Source of the DNA: Rouxiella sp. WC2420
GTDB taxonomy: Bacteria; Pseudomonadota; Gammaproteobacteria; Enterobacterales; Enterobacteriaceae
Assembly: GCF_041200025.1 (NCBI RefSeq)
Contig: NZ_CP165628.1
Coordinates: 4,526,001 to 4,590,000, forward strand
Length of the DNA: 64,000 bases
Direction of reading: 5' to 3'
Below are positions 26,362 through 37,498 of this stretch, one piece after another. A model generated the notes under the pieces. It saw only the letters and a list, made by a program, of their open reading frames with translations, was not told the origin of the DNA and did not search any database. Made by a program: the position numbers and the translations under genes. Every line of letters begins with the position of its first letter. The stretch's first letter is position 1.

Positions 26362-27795
26362 ATGAGACAAGGCGCGCTGTCATTTAAAGAGAAAGTGGCC
26401 TATGGCATGGGAGATGCGGGCTGCAACATGATTTGGGGCACCATCACCCTGTTTCTGAGCTACTTTTATACCGACGTTTTCGGGCTGGCTCCTGCCTTGG
26501 TTGGCGTGATGTTATTATCGGTGAGAGTCGTCGATGCAGTCAGCGATCCGATTATGGGCGCGATTGCAGACCGGACCACCACTCGCTGGGGGCGATTCCG
26601 TCCTTATTTACTGTGGGTTTCGCTGCCATTCGCCCTGTTTAGCGTTTTAATGTTTTCAACGCCAGACTGGAGTTACTCCAGCAAGGTGATCTATGCGTTT
26701 GTGACCTATTTCCTGATGTCGCTGACCTACACCGCTATCAACATTCCTTACTGTTCGCTGGGCGGTGTGATAACCGCCGATCCAAAAGAGCGAGTTTCCT
26801 GTCAGTCTTATCGTTTCTTTATGGTCGGCATTGCCACGCTGATTCTGTCCTCTTCCCTGCTGCCAATGGCGCAGTGGTTCGGTGGCGCGGACAAGGCTCG
26901 CGGTTATCAGATGTCGATTGGGGTGATGGCGCTGATTGCGCTGGTCATGTTTTTGTTTTGCTTTAGCTCGGTCAGAGAGCGAATTCACCCTGCAGCCCCC
27001 ACTAAACGCGCACTGAAAAGTGACCTCAAAGATGTATGGAAGAACGACCAGTGGGTGCGCATTCTGCTGCTGACTTTCTGCAACGTCTGCCCCGGCTTTA
27101 TTCGCATGGCCGCCACTATGTATTACGTCACCTGGGTGATGGCGAAATCGACGTCGTTCGCCAGCCTGTTTATCAGCCTTGGCGTCGTCGGCATGATGGT
27201 CGGCAGTGCGCTGGCCAAGCCTCTCACCGATCGCTTCTGCAAGCTAAAAGTCTTCTTCTGGACCAATATCATCCTCACGCTTTTTTCATGTGGCTTCTAC
27301 TTCCTGAATCCACATCTGACGACATTGATTCTGGTGGCATATTTTGTGCTGAATATCCTGCATCAGATACCCTCCCCACTGCACTGGTCGTTGATGGCAG
27401 ACGTTGACGATTACGGCGAGTGGAAAACCGGTAAACGAAGCACCGGCATCAGTTTTTCCGGCAATTTATTCTTTCTGAAGTGCGGACTGGCAGTAGCTGG
27501 CGCTATGGTTGGATTTTTACTCTCGCTTTATGGCTATCAAGGGGGTGCCACATCACAGACTGCATCAGCGCTTAACGGTATCGTGCTGTTGTTCACCGTG
27601 ATTCCGGGGGTTGGTTATCTGATTACCGCCGGCGTGGTCAGGCTATTGAAAGTTGACCGTGAATTAATGAAAACTATTCAGGCCGATTTGGAGAAACGCC
27701 GCCACAATTTTCATGATCTAAACACCTATCCTGAAGCTAAACAGGGGGCAGCCGATTTATCGGCCTTTGCAAGCAAGGAACCCAAGCATGAGTAA
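26362..27795 (+). CDS. glycoside-pentoside-hexuronide (GPH) family sugar/glycoside transporter
   Basis: Inner-membrane symporter of 477 residues with about twelve helices. The N-terminus SFKEKVAYGMGDAGCNMIW and the loop DPIMGAIADRTTTRWGRFRPYLLW are the GPH (MelB-type) signatures. It resembles E. coli YagG/YicJ, which import xylosides or arabinosides. The ATG at 26362 follows GGAGAG; an in-frame start at 26341 is less likely. The glycosidase gene starts inside its last eight bases, so the two are coupled. It lies between aroP and ampE, which are adjacent in E. coli, so this pair is a lineage-specific insertion. No regulator gene is adjacent. Confidence 0.92.
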   Translation: MRQGALSFKEKVAYGMGDAGCNMIWGTITLFLSYFYTDVFGLAPALVGVMLLSVRVVDAVSDPIMGAIADRTTTRWGRFRPYLLWVSLPFALFSVLMFSTPDWSYSSKVIYAFVTYFLMSLTYTAINIPYCSLGGVITADPKERVSCQSYRFFMVGIATLILSSSLLPMAQWFGGADKARGYQMSIGVMALIALVMFLFCFSSVRERIHPAAPTKRALKSDLKDVWKNDQWVRILLLTFCNVCPGFIRMAATMYYVTWVMAKSTSFASLFISLGVVGMMVGSALAKPLTDRFCKLKVFFWTNIILTLFSCGFYFLNPHLTTLILVAYFVLNILHQIPSPLHWSLMADVDDYGEWKTGKRSTGISFSGNLFFLKCGLAVAGAMVGFLLSLYGYQGGATSQTASALNGIVLLFTVIPGVGYLITAGVVRLLKVDRELMKTIQADLEKRRHNFHDLNTYPEAKQGAADLSAFASKEPKHE

Positions 27796-28744
27796 AAGTG
27801 TTTATTCGAATCCGTTTATCACCCAGCGCGCCGATCCGCACATCTGGCGTCATACCGACGGCCATTACTATTTTATCGCCTCGGTACCAGAGTATGACCG
27901 GCTCGAAATTCGCCGTTCAGCCACTCTTGAAGGTCTGGCCGAAGCCCGACCGCGCATAGTCTGGCGCAAGCACAGTGGCGGCCCAATGAGCGCACTGATT
28001 TGGGCGCCAGAGCTGCATTATATCAATGGCAACTGGTACATTTATTTTGCCGCAGCGCCTTCAGACAAAATCGTCAAAGGATTGTTTCAACATCGAATGT
28101 TCGTGCTTGAATGCTCCGATGCCGATCCGCTGAGTGGAAAATGGCAGGAGAAAGGCCGAGTTGCCACGCCGATTGATAGCTTCTCGCTGGATGCGACCCA
28201 TTTCAGTCATGCGGGCAAAAGCTACTATCTTTGGGCGCAAAAAGATCCAGCTATTGAGGGTAATTCAAACTTGTATCTGGCTGAGATGAGCAACCCGTGG
28301 ACGCTAAAATCCGCGCCGGTAATGCTTAGCAAGCCGGAACTACCGTGGGAAACCATTGGTTTTAAAGTGAATGAAGGGCCTGCGGTGATTGAGGGCTACG
28401 ACAAAATTTTCATCACTTATTCCGCCAGTGCCACTGACGAAAATTACTGCATTGGCCTGCTATGGGCCGATCTCGAAAGCGATATCACCGATCCGGGCCA
28501 ATGGCATAAATCGCCGACGCCGGTATTCAAGACTGAGGCAGATAATCGTCAGTTTGGACCGGGACACAACAGTTTTACCCAGAATGAAAAAGGCGAGGAC
28601 GTGCTGGTTTATCACGCAAGAAATTACACCGAGATTCAAGGTGATCCGCTTTACGATCCCAACCGCCATACGCGATTAAAGACCATAGACTGGGACGATG
28701 ACGGCATGCCAGTGTTCGGTATTCCTCCGGCAGATAATCATTAG
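27788..28744 (+). CDS. glycoside hydrolase family 43 enzyme (arabinofuranosidase/xylosidase type)
   Basis: Enzyme of 318 residues with the five-bladed beta-propeller pattern of GH43. The three catalytic acids can be placed: Asp16 in RADPHIW (base), Asp135 in SLDATHF (modulator) and Glu196 in VNEGPAV (acid). There is no signal peptide, so it acts in the cytoplasm on the oligosaccharide brought in by the GPH transporter. AAGGAACC precedes the ATG, which overlaps the transporter gene by eight bases. Whether it prefers arabinosides or xylosides cannot be decided here. It ends five bases from the convergent ampE, leaving no room for a normal terminator. Confidence 0.88.
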   Translation: MSKSVYSNPFITQRADPHIWRHTDGHYYFIASVPEYDRLEIRRSATLEGLAEARPRIVWRKHSGGPMSALIWAPELHYINGNWYIYFAAAPSDKIVKGLFQHRMFVLECSDADPLSGKWQEKGRVATPIDSFSLDATHFSHAGKSYYLWAQKDPAIEGNSNLYLAEMSNPWTLKSAPVMLSKPELPWETIGFKVNEGPAVIEGYDKIFITYSASATDENYCIGLLWADLESDITDPGQWHKSPTPVFKTEADNRQFGPGHNSFTQNEKGEDVLVYHARNYTEIQGDPLYDPNRHTRLKTIDWDDDGMPVFGIPPADNH

Positions 28745-28749
28745 TTTGA

Positions 28750-29604
28750 TTAAACCAGTGTGCCGTAAATCGTCAGCAATGCCACCACGATAAGAATGAT
28801 AATGGTGACTTTTCGCGCCATAGCAACCGCTGAGCGCGGGGTTTGTACCGCATCAAGGTGCGGATCGCGCGCCAGTGAAAACTGAGCTAATCGAGTAAGC
28901 ACTTCATACTGTCGAGTATGTACATCGCCCAGTGAAGCAAACCAGGCCGGTAAGGCCTTTTCTCCGTGACCAATCAAAGCATAAGCAACGCCCGCAAGAC
29001 GAACCGGGATCCAGTCAAGCACATGCAGCAGATTATCGACGCCAGATTGGCTGCGCTTCAACGGCGTAGAGTTGCGGGCAAGCCATGACTGGTAACCGCG
29101 CAGTGCGGCATAGCCTGCCAACGCAACCGGACCGTAAGGCCCGCAGACTACAAACCAGAATAGCGGCGCGAGATAATAGCGAAAGTTAATCCAGATTAGG
29201 GCGTTTTGCAGTTCGCGTAAACGCAGGCCCTCGGCACAATCCCCAGGTAAACCGTGAATAAGCGCCAGCTCTTCTGCCATCTCGGAACAGGCGTTGGAAT
29301 CGCCCTGACGAGCAGATTTCAGATAGGCGCGATAGTGCTTGCGCTTAAGACCCGCACCGATGCACAGCAGGCAAATCAACACCCATAACACCAGCGATGG
29401 AACACCAAAGAAAAAGCCATGTACCAGCCGCAGAATACCCCACACCACCGCCATCCAAATGACAATAATCGCCAGAGTTTTAGTCAGCGAAGCCGCGCGA
29501 CCGCGGCGATAAATCACCTCGAAACGATGATCGAGCTGCCAATGCTCGCCTAGTTTAAATAAGCGTTCCCAGGCTAAAACCAGCAACAAAGTAATTAACG
29601 TCAT
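28750..29604 (-). CDS. ampE: AmpE, inner-membrane protein of the ampDE operon
   Basis: Membrane protein of 284 residues, the E. coli length. Starts [30 protein letters not shown], with about four hydrophobic segments (N-terminal, around 45-65, around 155-175 and at the C-terminus). It follows ampD by 38 bases and is not needed for AmpD hydrolase activity; a sensory or CobD/CbiB-like role has been proposed for the family. Convergent with the GH43 gene. Confidence 0.93.
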   Translation of the reverse strand: MTLITLLLVLAWERLFKLGEHWQLDHRFEVIYRRGRAASLTKTLAIIVIWMAVVWGILRLVHGFFFGVPSLVLWVLICLLCIGAGLKRKHYRAYLKSARQGDSNACSEMAEELALIHGLPGDCAEGLRLRELQNALIWINFRYYLAPLFWFVVCGPYGPVALAGYAALRGYQSWLARNSTPLKRSQSGVDNLLHVLDWIPVRLAGVAYALIGHGEKALPAWFASLGDVHTRQYEVLTRLAQFSLARDPHLDAVQTPRSAVAMARKVTIIILIVVALLTIYGTLV

Positions 29605-29642
29605 GGACGATGGCTCTCTTTTGGTGTGTTACTCAGCGTGTG

Positions 29643-30182
29643 CTATTTCATTGCTTCAAGATAGCGCTGCCAGTCAAAGTGCGGGCCTGGGTCAGTTTTC
29701 CTGCCCGGCGCAATATCACTATGTCCTGTAATGTGCTGCAAATCGATAGGATAGTGTCTTAGTATCAAATCAGTAACTTGAAGTAAACTCTGATATTGAG
29801 CGTCAGTAAATGGCTCAAAGTCGGTTCCTTCAAGTTCGATGCCGATAGAGAAGTCATTACAACGCTCCCTGCCCTGCCAGTTAGAGACTCCTGCATGCCA
29901 GGCACGTTTGTCAAAAGGCACGTATTGCACCACTTCACCGTCGCGGCGGATTAAACAATGGGCCGCAACGCGTAGCTGGTAAATTTGCTCGAAAAAGGGG
30001 TCTTCACTGGGATCGAGCGCACCGGTAAACAGCTGATCGATGTAAGGCCCGCCAAACTTGCCAGGCGGTAGGCTTATATTATGGATAATCAACAGTGAAG
30101 GAATTTCATCTTCTGGGCGAAGATCGCAATGCGGAGAAATAACCTGCCGCGCTTCGGTGATCCAGCCTTGGCTTAACTCCAT
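29643..30182 (-). CDS. ampD: 1,6-anhydro-N-acetylmuramyl-L-alanine amidase AmpD
   Basis: Cytoplasmic zinc amidase that removes the stem peptide from anhydro-muropeptides in peptidoglycan recycling; loss raises AmpC beta-lactamase where AmpR is present. It has 179 residues. Zinc ligands His34, His154 and Asp164 and the catalytic Glu116 fall at the E. coli positions (LLIIHNISLPPG, GIELEGTDFEPF, TGHSDIAPGRKTDPGPHFDW). First gene of ampD-ampE, divergent from nadC over 116 bases. Confidence 0.96.
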   Translation of the reverse strand: MELSQGWITEARQVISPHCDLRPEDEIPSLLIIHNISLPPGKFGGPYIDQLFTGALDPSEDPFFEQIYQLRVAAHCLIRRDGEVVQYVPFDKRAWHAGVSNWQGRERCNDFSIGIELEGTDFEPFTDAQYQSLLQVTDLILRHYPIDLQHITGHSDIAPGRKTDPGPHFDWQRYLEAMK

Positions 30183-30211
30183 TGTCGCTCCTTTTCAAGT
30201 ATGACGGGTAA

Positions 30212-31192
<981 letters not shown>

Positions 31193-31248
31193 ACCTCAAG
31201 CAAATTCTCCTGCCGTTTAAACTAATCCCTGAATGAGATTTAGAGAAT

Positions 31249-31281
31249 CCCCTCTTCGGTTTTTTTTGAAACCGCGAGGGG
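31249..31281 (+). terminator. stem-loop after nadC
   Basis: CCCCTC plus CGGTTT pairs with AAACCG plus GAGGGG around a T-rich loop, with small internal mismatches. The T-run is in the loop rather than after the stem, so termination is likely but not certain. A second small hairpin (CGTCT/AGACG, 31345-31358, then CTTTTTC) follows. Confidence 0.6.
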
Positions 31282-31444
31282 AATTTGCGAGCTTCATTCC
31301 TGATTTATTTCTCCGTTTCATCATTACATTTTCTTTTTCCGCGACGTCTCGCAAGACGCTTTTTCTCCGCTAGCCGCTGCACACCGAAGTCGCTAAGTTG
31401 AGCCCTCATTCAGCCTCAATGATTTCCAGGAAAAGGAAAACCTT

Positions 31445-31969
31445 ATGCAACTCAAAATGATATCCCCCATCTTATTGCCGGCTCACTCGGCTGTTACTCG
31501 CTCACGAACCGCCTCAAAACATCAAAACTATCAGCAGGGTTTTTCGCTGATCGAGCTGATGGTAGTGATTGGGATTATTGGCATTCTCAGCGGTATCGGC
31601 ATTCCCGCTTATCAGTCTTACACCCAAAAAGCGGCACTTACCGACATGCTGCAAACTATGGTGCCTTATAAAACGGCCAGCGAACTATGCAGCATAGATT
31701 TAGGCGAACTGGTTGCCTGTAAAAATGGTGTCTCCAACATCCCCGAAAGTAAGCAGTCTCGCTATGTCAGCGAGGTGAAGGTTGAAGCCGGTGTTATTAC
31801 GCTCATCGGAAAGCAGGCTTTGAGCGGGCTCAGCGTAGTCATGACTCCAGTGATTAACTCCGCTGATGGCAGTATTGACTGGAGCCGCCAATGTCTGAAT
31901 ACGGGAAATGATGGGTTGGTAAAATCATGCGAACAGATTTTCCATTTCAATGACACTGGAACACGCTAA
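31445..31969 (+). CDS. ppdD: type IV major prepilin PpdD
   Basis: Major pilin precursor of 174 residues. The prepilin-peptidase site is QQG then FSLIELMVVIGIIGILSGIGIPAYQ, so cleavage falls after Gly32 and Phe33 becomes residue 1, with Glu at +5. The leader is therefore 32 residues, against six or so for E. coli PpdD. AAGGAAAA precedes the ATG and no later ATG exists before the cleavage site, so the long leader is probably real. Four cysteines in the mature part match the two disulfides of PpdD. First of ppdD-hofB-hofC; its TAA overlaps the hofB ATG. Confidence 0.9.
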   Translation: MQLKMISPILLPAHSAVTRSRTASKHQNYQQGFSLIELMVVIGIIGILSGIGIPAYQSYTQKAALTDMLQTMVPYKTASELCSIDLGELVACKNGVSNIPESKQSRYVSEVKVEAGVITLIGKQALSGLSVVMTPVINSADGSIDWSRQCLNTGNDGLVKSCEQIFHFNDTGTR

Positions 31970-33423
31970 TGGATGCCCGGCTTGACTCGATAAAGGAGCA
32001 ACTGGAGCAGCAATGCCAACATTATGGTGCGGTATTAATTGGTATGGAGCAGGACGATTTGCGCGTCGCCTGCCACCAGCAAAGTACCGACACTGCCGCC
32101 CTCCTGAGTGCACTACGCTTTATCTGCGCCTTAAAGGTCAGGCTGGAATATTGGCCGCAAACTCAAATCGAACGCGCGCTGAACCGGGCTGAATATGATT
32201 CAGGCGATCAACAGCACTCAGCCCGGCATAACGAGGACCATAATCTTGATGAGGAAAGTAAAGTACCAGTGGTGCAGTTTCTTAACCAGACGTTGAAACA
32301 GGCAATTCAGCGGCGAGCCTCGGATGTTCACTTTGAACCGTTTGAAAATCAGCTACGTGTGCGGTTACGTATCGATGGCGTTTTACAAGAGGTTCCCGCT
32401 CCCGATTATTCTCTCATCGCCAGCGTGCTTGCTCGACTTAAAATTATGGGGCAGTTGAACGTCGCCGAGCACCGTTTACCGCAGGATGGGCAAATAGCAG
32501 TGGCCTGTGACAAGCAGCGGTATTCTATGCGCATCGCGTCATTACCCGTATTGTGTGGGGAAAAAATCGTGCTGCGGATTCTGGATCGCACCCAGCAGGA
32601 ATTGTCGATGGAGCAGCTCGGGCTCTCAGCCATAGAGCAACAACAGTATCTCTCCGCGTTGAGTAAACCTCAGGGCCTGGTTTTAGTGACCGGCCCGACC
32701 GGCAGCGGAAAAACTGTCACGCTATATACCGGTTTACGCCATCTCAACAAGGTCAGCCGAAATATTTGCAGCGTTGAGGATCCGGTAGAAATACCGGTAC
32801 ATGGTATCAACCAGACGCAGATTAATAGCAAGACGTCGTTGAGTTTTGCCAGCGTGCTGCGCTCGCTACTGCGCCAAGATCCCGACGTCATCATGATCGG
32901 CGAGATACGCGATGCCGAGACAGCAGAAATTGCGGTCAAAGCTTCTCAGACCGGGCATCTGGTGCTGTCGACTTTGCACACTAACTCGACTTCCGAAACC
33001 CTGGTCAGGCTGGCGCAGATGGGTATCGAAGGCTATCAGATTGCTTCGGCTTTACGTTTGGTGATTGCCCAGCGACTGGTCCGTAAGTTATGCCCGCACT
33101 GTAAATCTCCTCATCAAACAATGTTAAAATCGGAATCTGGTGGTCAGGCTAACGCCATGGAAATCTGGCAGGCGGTAGGCTGTGAGCACTGTTTCTCGGG
33201 TTATTACGGCAGAGTGGGGATTTATGAAATGCTTGAAAACAGCCCATCGCTGCAACAGGCATTGGTCAATGGCGCAGATTCACAGGCGCTGAGAGAAATT
33301 GCCTCCTCACAAAGCCAACAAACACTCTATGCCTCAGGGATGACGCTGGTTAAGAAAGGCATTACCTCGCTGAGTGAACTGTACCGAGTAATCGGCGAGG
33401 AAAATTCGAGTGAGTCAGAGTGA
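31969..33423 (+). CDS. hofB: type IV pilus assembly ATPase HofB (PilB/GspE family)
   Basis: Cytoplasmic assembly ATPase of 484 residues. The core runs from RASDVHFEPFENQLRVRLRIDGVLQEVP through Walker A GPTGSGKT, the Asp box and Walker B VIMIGEIRDAETAEIA to the His box LVLSTLHTNS. A tetracysteine zinc site is present (LCPHCK and CEHC). The N-terminal region is short compared with PilB. Overlaps ppdD by one base and hofC by fourteen. With hofC interrupted, pilus assembly from this locus is doubtful. Confidence 0.93.
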   Translation: MDARLDSIKEQLEQQCQHYGAVLIGMEQDDLRVACHQQSTDTAALLSALRFICALKVRLEYWPQTQIERALNRAEYDSGDQQHSARHNEDHNLDEESKVPVVQFLNQTLKQAIQRRASDVHFEPFENQLRVRLRIDGVLQEVPAPDYSLIASVLARLKIMGQLNVAEHRLPQDGQIAVACDKQRYSMRIASLPVLCGEKIVLRILDRTQQELSMEQLGLSAIEQQQYLSALSKPQGLVLVTGPTGSGKTVTLYTGLRHLNKVSRNICSVEDPVEIPVHGINQTQINSKTSLSFASVLRSLLRQDPDVIMIGEIRDAETAEIAVKASQTGHLVLSTLHTNSTSETLVRLAQMGIEGYQIASALRLVIAQRLVRKLCPHCKSPHQTMLKSESGGQANAMEIWQAVGCEHCFSGYYGRVGIYEMLENSPSLQQALVNGADSQALREIASSQSQQTLYASGMTLVKKGITSLSELYRVIGEENSSESE

Positions 33424-34615
33424 TCTTTATCTTTATATCTGGCAGGCAGTAGATGACTCAGGAAAGCTGCTCTGCGGAGAGAGTCTGTTACCACGTTCAC
33501 AGGAGGTGTTCGGTCAGTTGCTTCAAAAAGGACTCCAACCGATTGTCCTTAAAAAATCACTTAAGATGGGCAAAGGATACTGGAAAAACAAGGAGCGTAT
33601 TGCCTTTGTCCGTCAGTTAGCCACGCTGCTACAAACTGGCCTGCCTCTGACGCTGAGTCTTGAGCTGCTCGCCAGCGACCATCCACTGGCAGGATGGCGC
33701 TGTGTGCTTGCTGACCTGGTAAAGAAGGTCAATGAAGGGCAGCCGCTGTCGAGTGTAATGAAGGAATATCCGCAGGTTTTTCCCCCTATTTATGCGCAAA
33801 TTATCTCAATAGGGGAATTGACTGGCCAGTTGGATAGCTGCTGTGCACAGCTGGCAACCTAGCAGGAACAGGTAATGCAGCTGCAAAAGAGAGTAAAAAA
33901 GGCGCTGCGTTATCCGCTAATTGTCATGGTGGTCGCCTTGGCGATTACCTTGTTGATGCTGACACTGGTCTTACCGGAGTTTGCCAAAATTTATGATTCC
34001 TTTGATGCTCAGCTACCGTGGTTTACACAGATGCTGATTTCCACTTCCGGGGCCATTGTGCGCTTTGGGCCTGCCGTCTCGCTATTTTTTGCCTTAGGTA
34101 TTGGATTGTATATACGGTATCTGCACCCGCAAGAAAAATGGCGCTGGCGAGAGCAAGCCTGGTTGCTACGACTGCCACTGGTGAGAAAACTGATAGCCGA
34201 TGGTTGCTTGTGTCAACTGTTTCAAACTCTGGTTCTAACCCAACACGCTGGGATGACCCTCAGCGCCGGGCTTGAGGCGGCTGAAATAACAATCAGTAAT
34301 CTTCATTATCGGCGCGCAGTCGGGCAACTGACACAGCGTTTATCTCAGGGAATAGCCTTGAACAAGGCACTGCATGAGTCCGTGCTGTTCCCGGCGCTTT
34401 GTCGCCAACTGGTGCGGATTGGCGAAGAGTCTGGAGCATTGGATACTTTGCTCGAGAAACTGGCTCATTGGCACGCTGAGCAGGCCAATGAATTGGCCGA
34501 TAACATGGCGCAAAAGATCGAGCCGCTGATGATGCTGTTTATGGGGGTAATAGTTGGCGGGCTGGTAATCGCAATGTATTTACCAATCTTCAATCTCGGG
34601 GCGGCAATGACTTGA
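33410..34615 (+). pseudogene. hofC: hofC, inner-membrane pilus assembly protein, interrupted by an in-frame amber codon
   Basis: The reading frame from GTG 33410 to the stop at 34615 is 402 codons, the expected HofC/PilC length (about 400), but codon 151 is TAG at 33860-33862. The sequence reads through as LDSCCAQLAT, stop, QEQVMQLQKRVKKALRYP, and the next base triplets are CAG GAA CAG. Relatives have glutamine-rich sequence here, so a CAG to TAG change is likely. Both halves keep the PilC/GspF domains and membrane segments. The second half could reinitiate at ATG 33875, but no ribosome site is obvious. Sequencing error or amber suppression are alternatives. Overlaps hofB by fourteen bases. 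Confidence 0.9.
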
Positions 34616-34695
34616 AACGCTCGGCTTATTTATCAAGGCTTGTTAGTGGAGGCAAATTAGCAGAGGTTTATAAAACTCAGGTGTTTTAGCTTATT

Positions 34696-34731
34696 CTCCC
34701 CAGCCAATTGTGTTCTCAACAGGCCGGGGAG
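34696..34731. terminator. possible stem-loop between hofC and guaC
   Basis: CTCCCC (34696-34701) pairs with GGGGAG (34726-34731), with GCC/GGC nearby inside. No T-run on either side, so the role is uncertain. Confidence 0.35.
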
Positions 34732-34785
34732 TGCTCAATAAATAGCGTGCAGCAATCAGAGAACTATGCCCCACAGACGTTTGGA

Positions 34786-35826
34786 TTATTGTCCAAACAG
34801 CCGATTTTCCTGCTCGGCAACGCGGATAAAGGTTGTGCGTTTTGTCAGCTCTTTCAGCCGCTCTGCGCCAACGTAGGTGCACGCTGAACGTAGGCCGCCT
34901 AAAATATCACGAACGGTATTTTCGACAGGTCCACGCAGCGGCAGCTTGACCGTTTTACCTTCGGCAGCGCGATACTGCGCAACACCGCCTACGTGACGTT
35001 GCATGGCAGATTCTGAGCTCATGCCGTAAAACAGCATAAATTTATCGCCATTTTCTTCAACGATGGTGCCTTCGCATTCATCATGTGCGGCCAGCATACC
35101 GCCGAGCATGACAAAATCAGCACCGCCGCCAAAGGCTTTGGCTACGTCTCCGGGCACTGCACAGCCGCCGTCGCTGACAATTTGGCCGCCAAGGCCGTGG
35201 GCCGCATCGGCACATTCAATCACCGCTGAAAGCTGCGGATAACCCACGCCAGTTTTAATTCGCGTAGTGCAGACCGAGCCTGGTCCGATCCCGACTTTGA
35301 CAATATCCGCACCCGATAAGATAAGCTCTTCGACCATCTCACCGGTGACCACATTGCCTGCGCAGATGACTTTATCCGGGCAAGCCTCACGCACGCGCTG
35401 CAGGAATTCAACAAAGTGTTCGGAATAGCCATTGGCAACGTCGAGACAAATAAATTTCAGCAGCGGAGATAGTGCCAGAATATCCTGCAATTTGGTGAAA
35501 TCTGCCTGCGATGTCCCGGTCGAGACCATCACATGATGCAGCACGGTCTCACTGCTTAGAGCGATAAAGGCCTGCCACTGTTCTACGCTGTAATGTTTGT
35601 GCACTGCGGTGAGTAAGCCAAAAGAGGCGAGCGCTTCGGCCATGCTGAAAGTGCCGACGGTATCCATATTGGCGGCAATGATAGGCGTTCCCGACCAGCT
35701 CTGGCCAGAATGCTTGAATGTGAAGGTTCGACTGAGTTCGACTTCTGAACGGCTCTTGAGGGTTGAGCGCTTGGGACGAATGAGGACGTCTTTAAAACCT
35801 AATTTTAAATCTTCTTCAATACGCAT
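34786..35826 (-). CDS. guaC: GMP reductase
   Basis: NADPH-dependent reductive deamination of GMP to IMP. It has 346 residues from the ATG at 35826, which gives the E. coli N-terminus [21 protein letters not shown]; an ATG at 35862 is in frame but adds unrelated sequence. The IMPDH/GMPR catalytic loop [20 protein letters not shown] holds the cysteine, and SDGGC and MLGGMLA bind the phosphate. There is no CBS insertion, separating it from IMP dehydrogenase. Single gene, divergent from coaE. Confidence 0.97.
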   Translation of the reverse strand: MRIEEDLKLGFKDVLIRPKRSTLKSRSEVELSRTFTFKHSGQSWSGTPIIAANMDTVGTFSMAEALASFGLLTAVHKHYSVEQWQAFIALSSETVLHHVMVSTGTSQADFTKLQDILALSPLLKFICLDVANGYSEHFVEFLQRVREACPDKVICAGNVVTGEMVEELILSGADIVKVGIGPGSVCTTRIKTGVGYPQLSAVIECADAAHGLGGQIVSDGGCAVPGDVAKAFGGGADFVMLGGMLAAHDECEGTIVEENGDKFMLFYGMSSESAMQRHVGGVAQYRAAEGKTVKLPLRGPVENTVRDILGGLRSACTYVGAERLKELTKRTTFIRVAEQENRLFGQ

Positions 35827-36114
35827 AGGGTTGTCCTGGTTGGGGCTAAAAGCCTGCATCACGAAACAGCAGGCAAGTAACAGTTTGCACCTTCTCCAGT
35901 GGTTTTATCATACTCAGGAATAGGCGCACGGCAAGAGGCCGTTTTGCCTCTCACCTCACAGTTTGCAATTTCACTTTAGGCTATATCCTGTGCTCAAGGC
36001 TGAATGTGGACACGCCGATGCCCCATCAACCATAAGGTTGGCTTGCACTTACTGACGATACCTTTATCATTTAAGCTATCGCACTTTATGAACACAAAGC
36101 ATTCGAGCTAAAGC

Positions 36115-36744
36115 ATGAGCTACATAGTTGCACTCACCGGCGGGATAGGCAGTGGAAAAAGCACGATTGCCAACGCCTTTGCGCGTCTGGGCGTTACGCT
36201 GGTTGATGCTGATATTATTGCCCGTGAAGTTGTCAAACCCGAAACCCCTGCGTTGAATGCGTTGGCTGAACGATTTGGTAAACAAATTATTCAGCCTGAT
36301 GGCTCACTCAACCGCCCACGTTTACGCGAAATTATTTTTAGTAATACAGATGATAAACAATGGGTTAACCAACTCCTCCATCCTATAATACAGGCAGAGA
36401 CACAGCGTCAGATTCAGGGCTCTTTGACGCCCTATGTGCTTTGGGTCGTTCCTCTGCTAGTAGAAAATGGATTACAAGGGCGGGCAAATCGCGTACTTGT
36501 GGTTGATGTTAGCGAAGAGGTTCAACTCGCAAGAACAATCAGCCGTGATGGGGTAAACCGTCAGCAGGCGGAAAGCATTATCGCCGCGCAGGCCTCGCGC
36601 CAGCAAAGGCTGGCCAGCGCGGATGACATTATTGATAACAACGGTGGTCCCGAGACGATCGAGCCGCGTGTTGCTTCATTACATAGCCGTTATCTGGAAT
36701 TAGCGGCTTCAGCGACCCGACAGGATATTGACAAGAATGAGTGA
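36115..36744 (+). CDS. coaE: dephospho-CoA kinase
   Basis: Last step of coenzyme A synthesis, phosphorylating the ribose 3-hydroxyl of dephospho-CoA. It has 209 residues. P-loop GGIGSGKST is at 9-17, followed by [10 protein letters not shown] and the LID region near [12 protein letters not shown]. The ribosome site before the ATG is weak. Its last bases overlap the zapD start, and yacG follows, the conserved coaE-zapD-yacG operon. Confidence 0.96.
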   Translation: MSYIVALTGGIGSGKSTIANAFARLGVTLVDADIIAREVVKPETPALNALAERFGKQIIQPDGSLNRPRLREIIFSNTDDKQWVNQLLHPIIQAETQRQIQGSLTPYVLWVVPLLVENGLQGRANRVLVVDVSEEVQLARTISRDGVNRQQAESIIAAQASRQQRLASADDIIDNNGGPETIEPRVASLHSRYLELAASATRQDIDKNE

Positions 36745-37489
36745 TGTGGTTTCTACCGTTCTCTTTGAACATCCTTTAAATGAAAAGATGCGCACCTGGT
36801 TGCGTATTGAATTTCTTTTACAACAGTTACACGCTAATCCCCAGATTAGTGCCATGGGCCCTGCGCTGACCTTTTTCCGTACCGCGTCTGATTTGCTTGA
36901 CGTTTTGGAACGCGGGGAAGTGCGCACTGAACTGCTTAAAGAGCTTGAGCGCCAACAGCAAAAACTGCTGTTATGGGCCGATGTCCCAGGCGTTGAGATG
37001 TCTCGTATTCATGAATTGCGTGCCGAGCTGAAAGAGACGGCAACGGTGTTGATGAGCGCACCGAGGATTGGTCAGGCGTTGAAAGAAGACCGTCTTATCA
37101 GTCTGGTGAAACAGCGCCTGAGTATCCCTGGCGGCTGTTGCAGTTTTGATTTACCGACGCTGCACATCTGGCTGCATTTGCCGCAAGAACACCGTGATGG
37201 CAATGTGCAAACCTGGCTGGAAACGCTGGCTCCGCTGAATCGTTCGCTGACCAGTATTCTTGGCCTGATTCGACAGTCTGGGCCTTTCCGTAACCAGATT
37301 AGCCTCAATGGTTTCTTTCAGGATAATGCTGAGGATGCAGATTTACTGCGTCTGCAGATTTCTCTTGAGCATCAGCTTTATCCGCAGGTGTCAGGCCATA
37401 AGACTCGATATGCTATCCGCTTTTTGCCTTTGGATAGTGAAAAGGGCCAGGTTCCGGCCAGACTTAATTTTGAACTTGCCTGCTGTTAG
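36737..37489 (+). CDS. zapD: cell division protein ZapD
   Basis: Cytoplasmic FtsZ-binding protein that bundles protofilaments and helps Z-ring assembly. It has 250 residues (E. coli 247) with [57 protein letters not shown] and SLNGFFQDN conserved. The ATG at 36737 overlaps the coaE stop by eight bases; an upstream TTG at 36728 is in frame but unlikely. Confidence 0.95.
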   Translation: MSDVVSTVLFEHPLNEKMRTWLRIEFLLQQLHANPQISAMGPALTFFRTASDLLDVLERGEVRTELLKELERQQQKLLLWADVPGVEMSRIHELRAELKETATVLMSAPRIGQALKEDRLISLVKQRLSIPGGCCSFDLPTLHIWLHLPQEHRDGNVQTWLETLAPLNRSLTSILGLIRQSGPFRNQISLNGFFQDNAEDADLLRLQISLEHQLYPQVSGHKTRYAIRFLPLDSEKGQVPARLNFELACC

Positions 37490-37498
37490 GAGTTGGTG

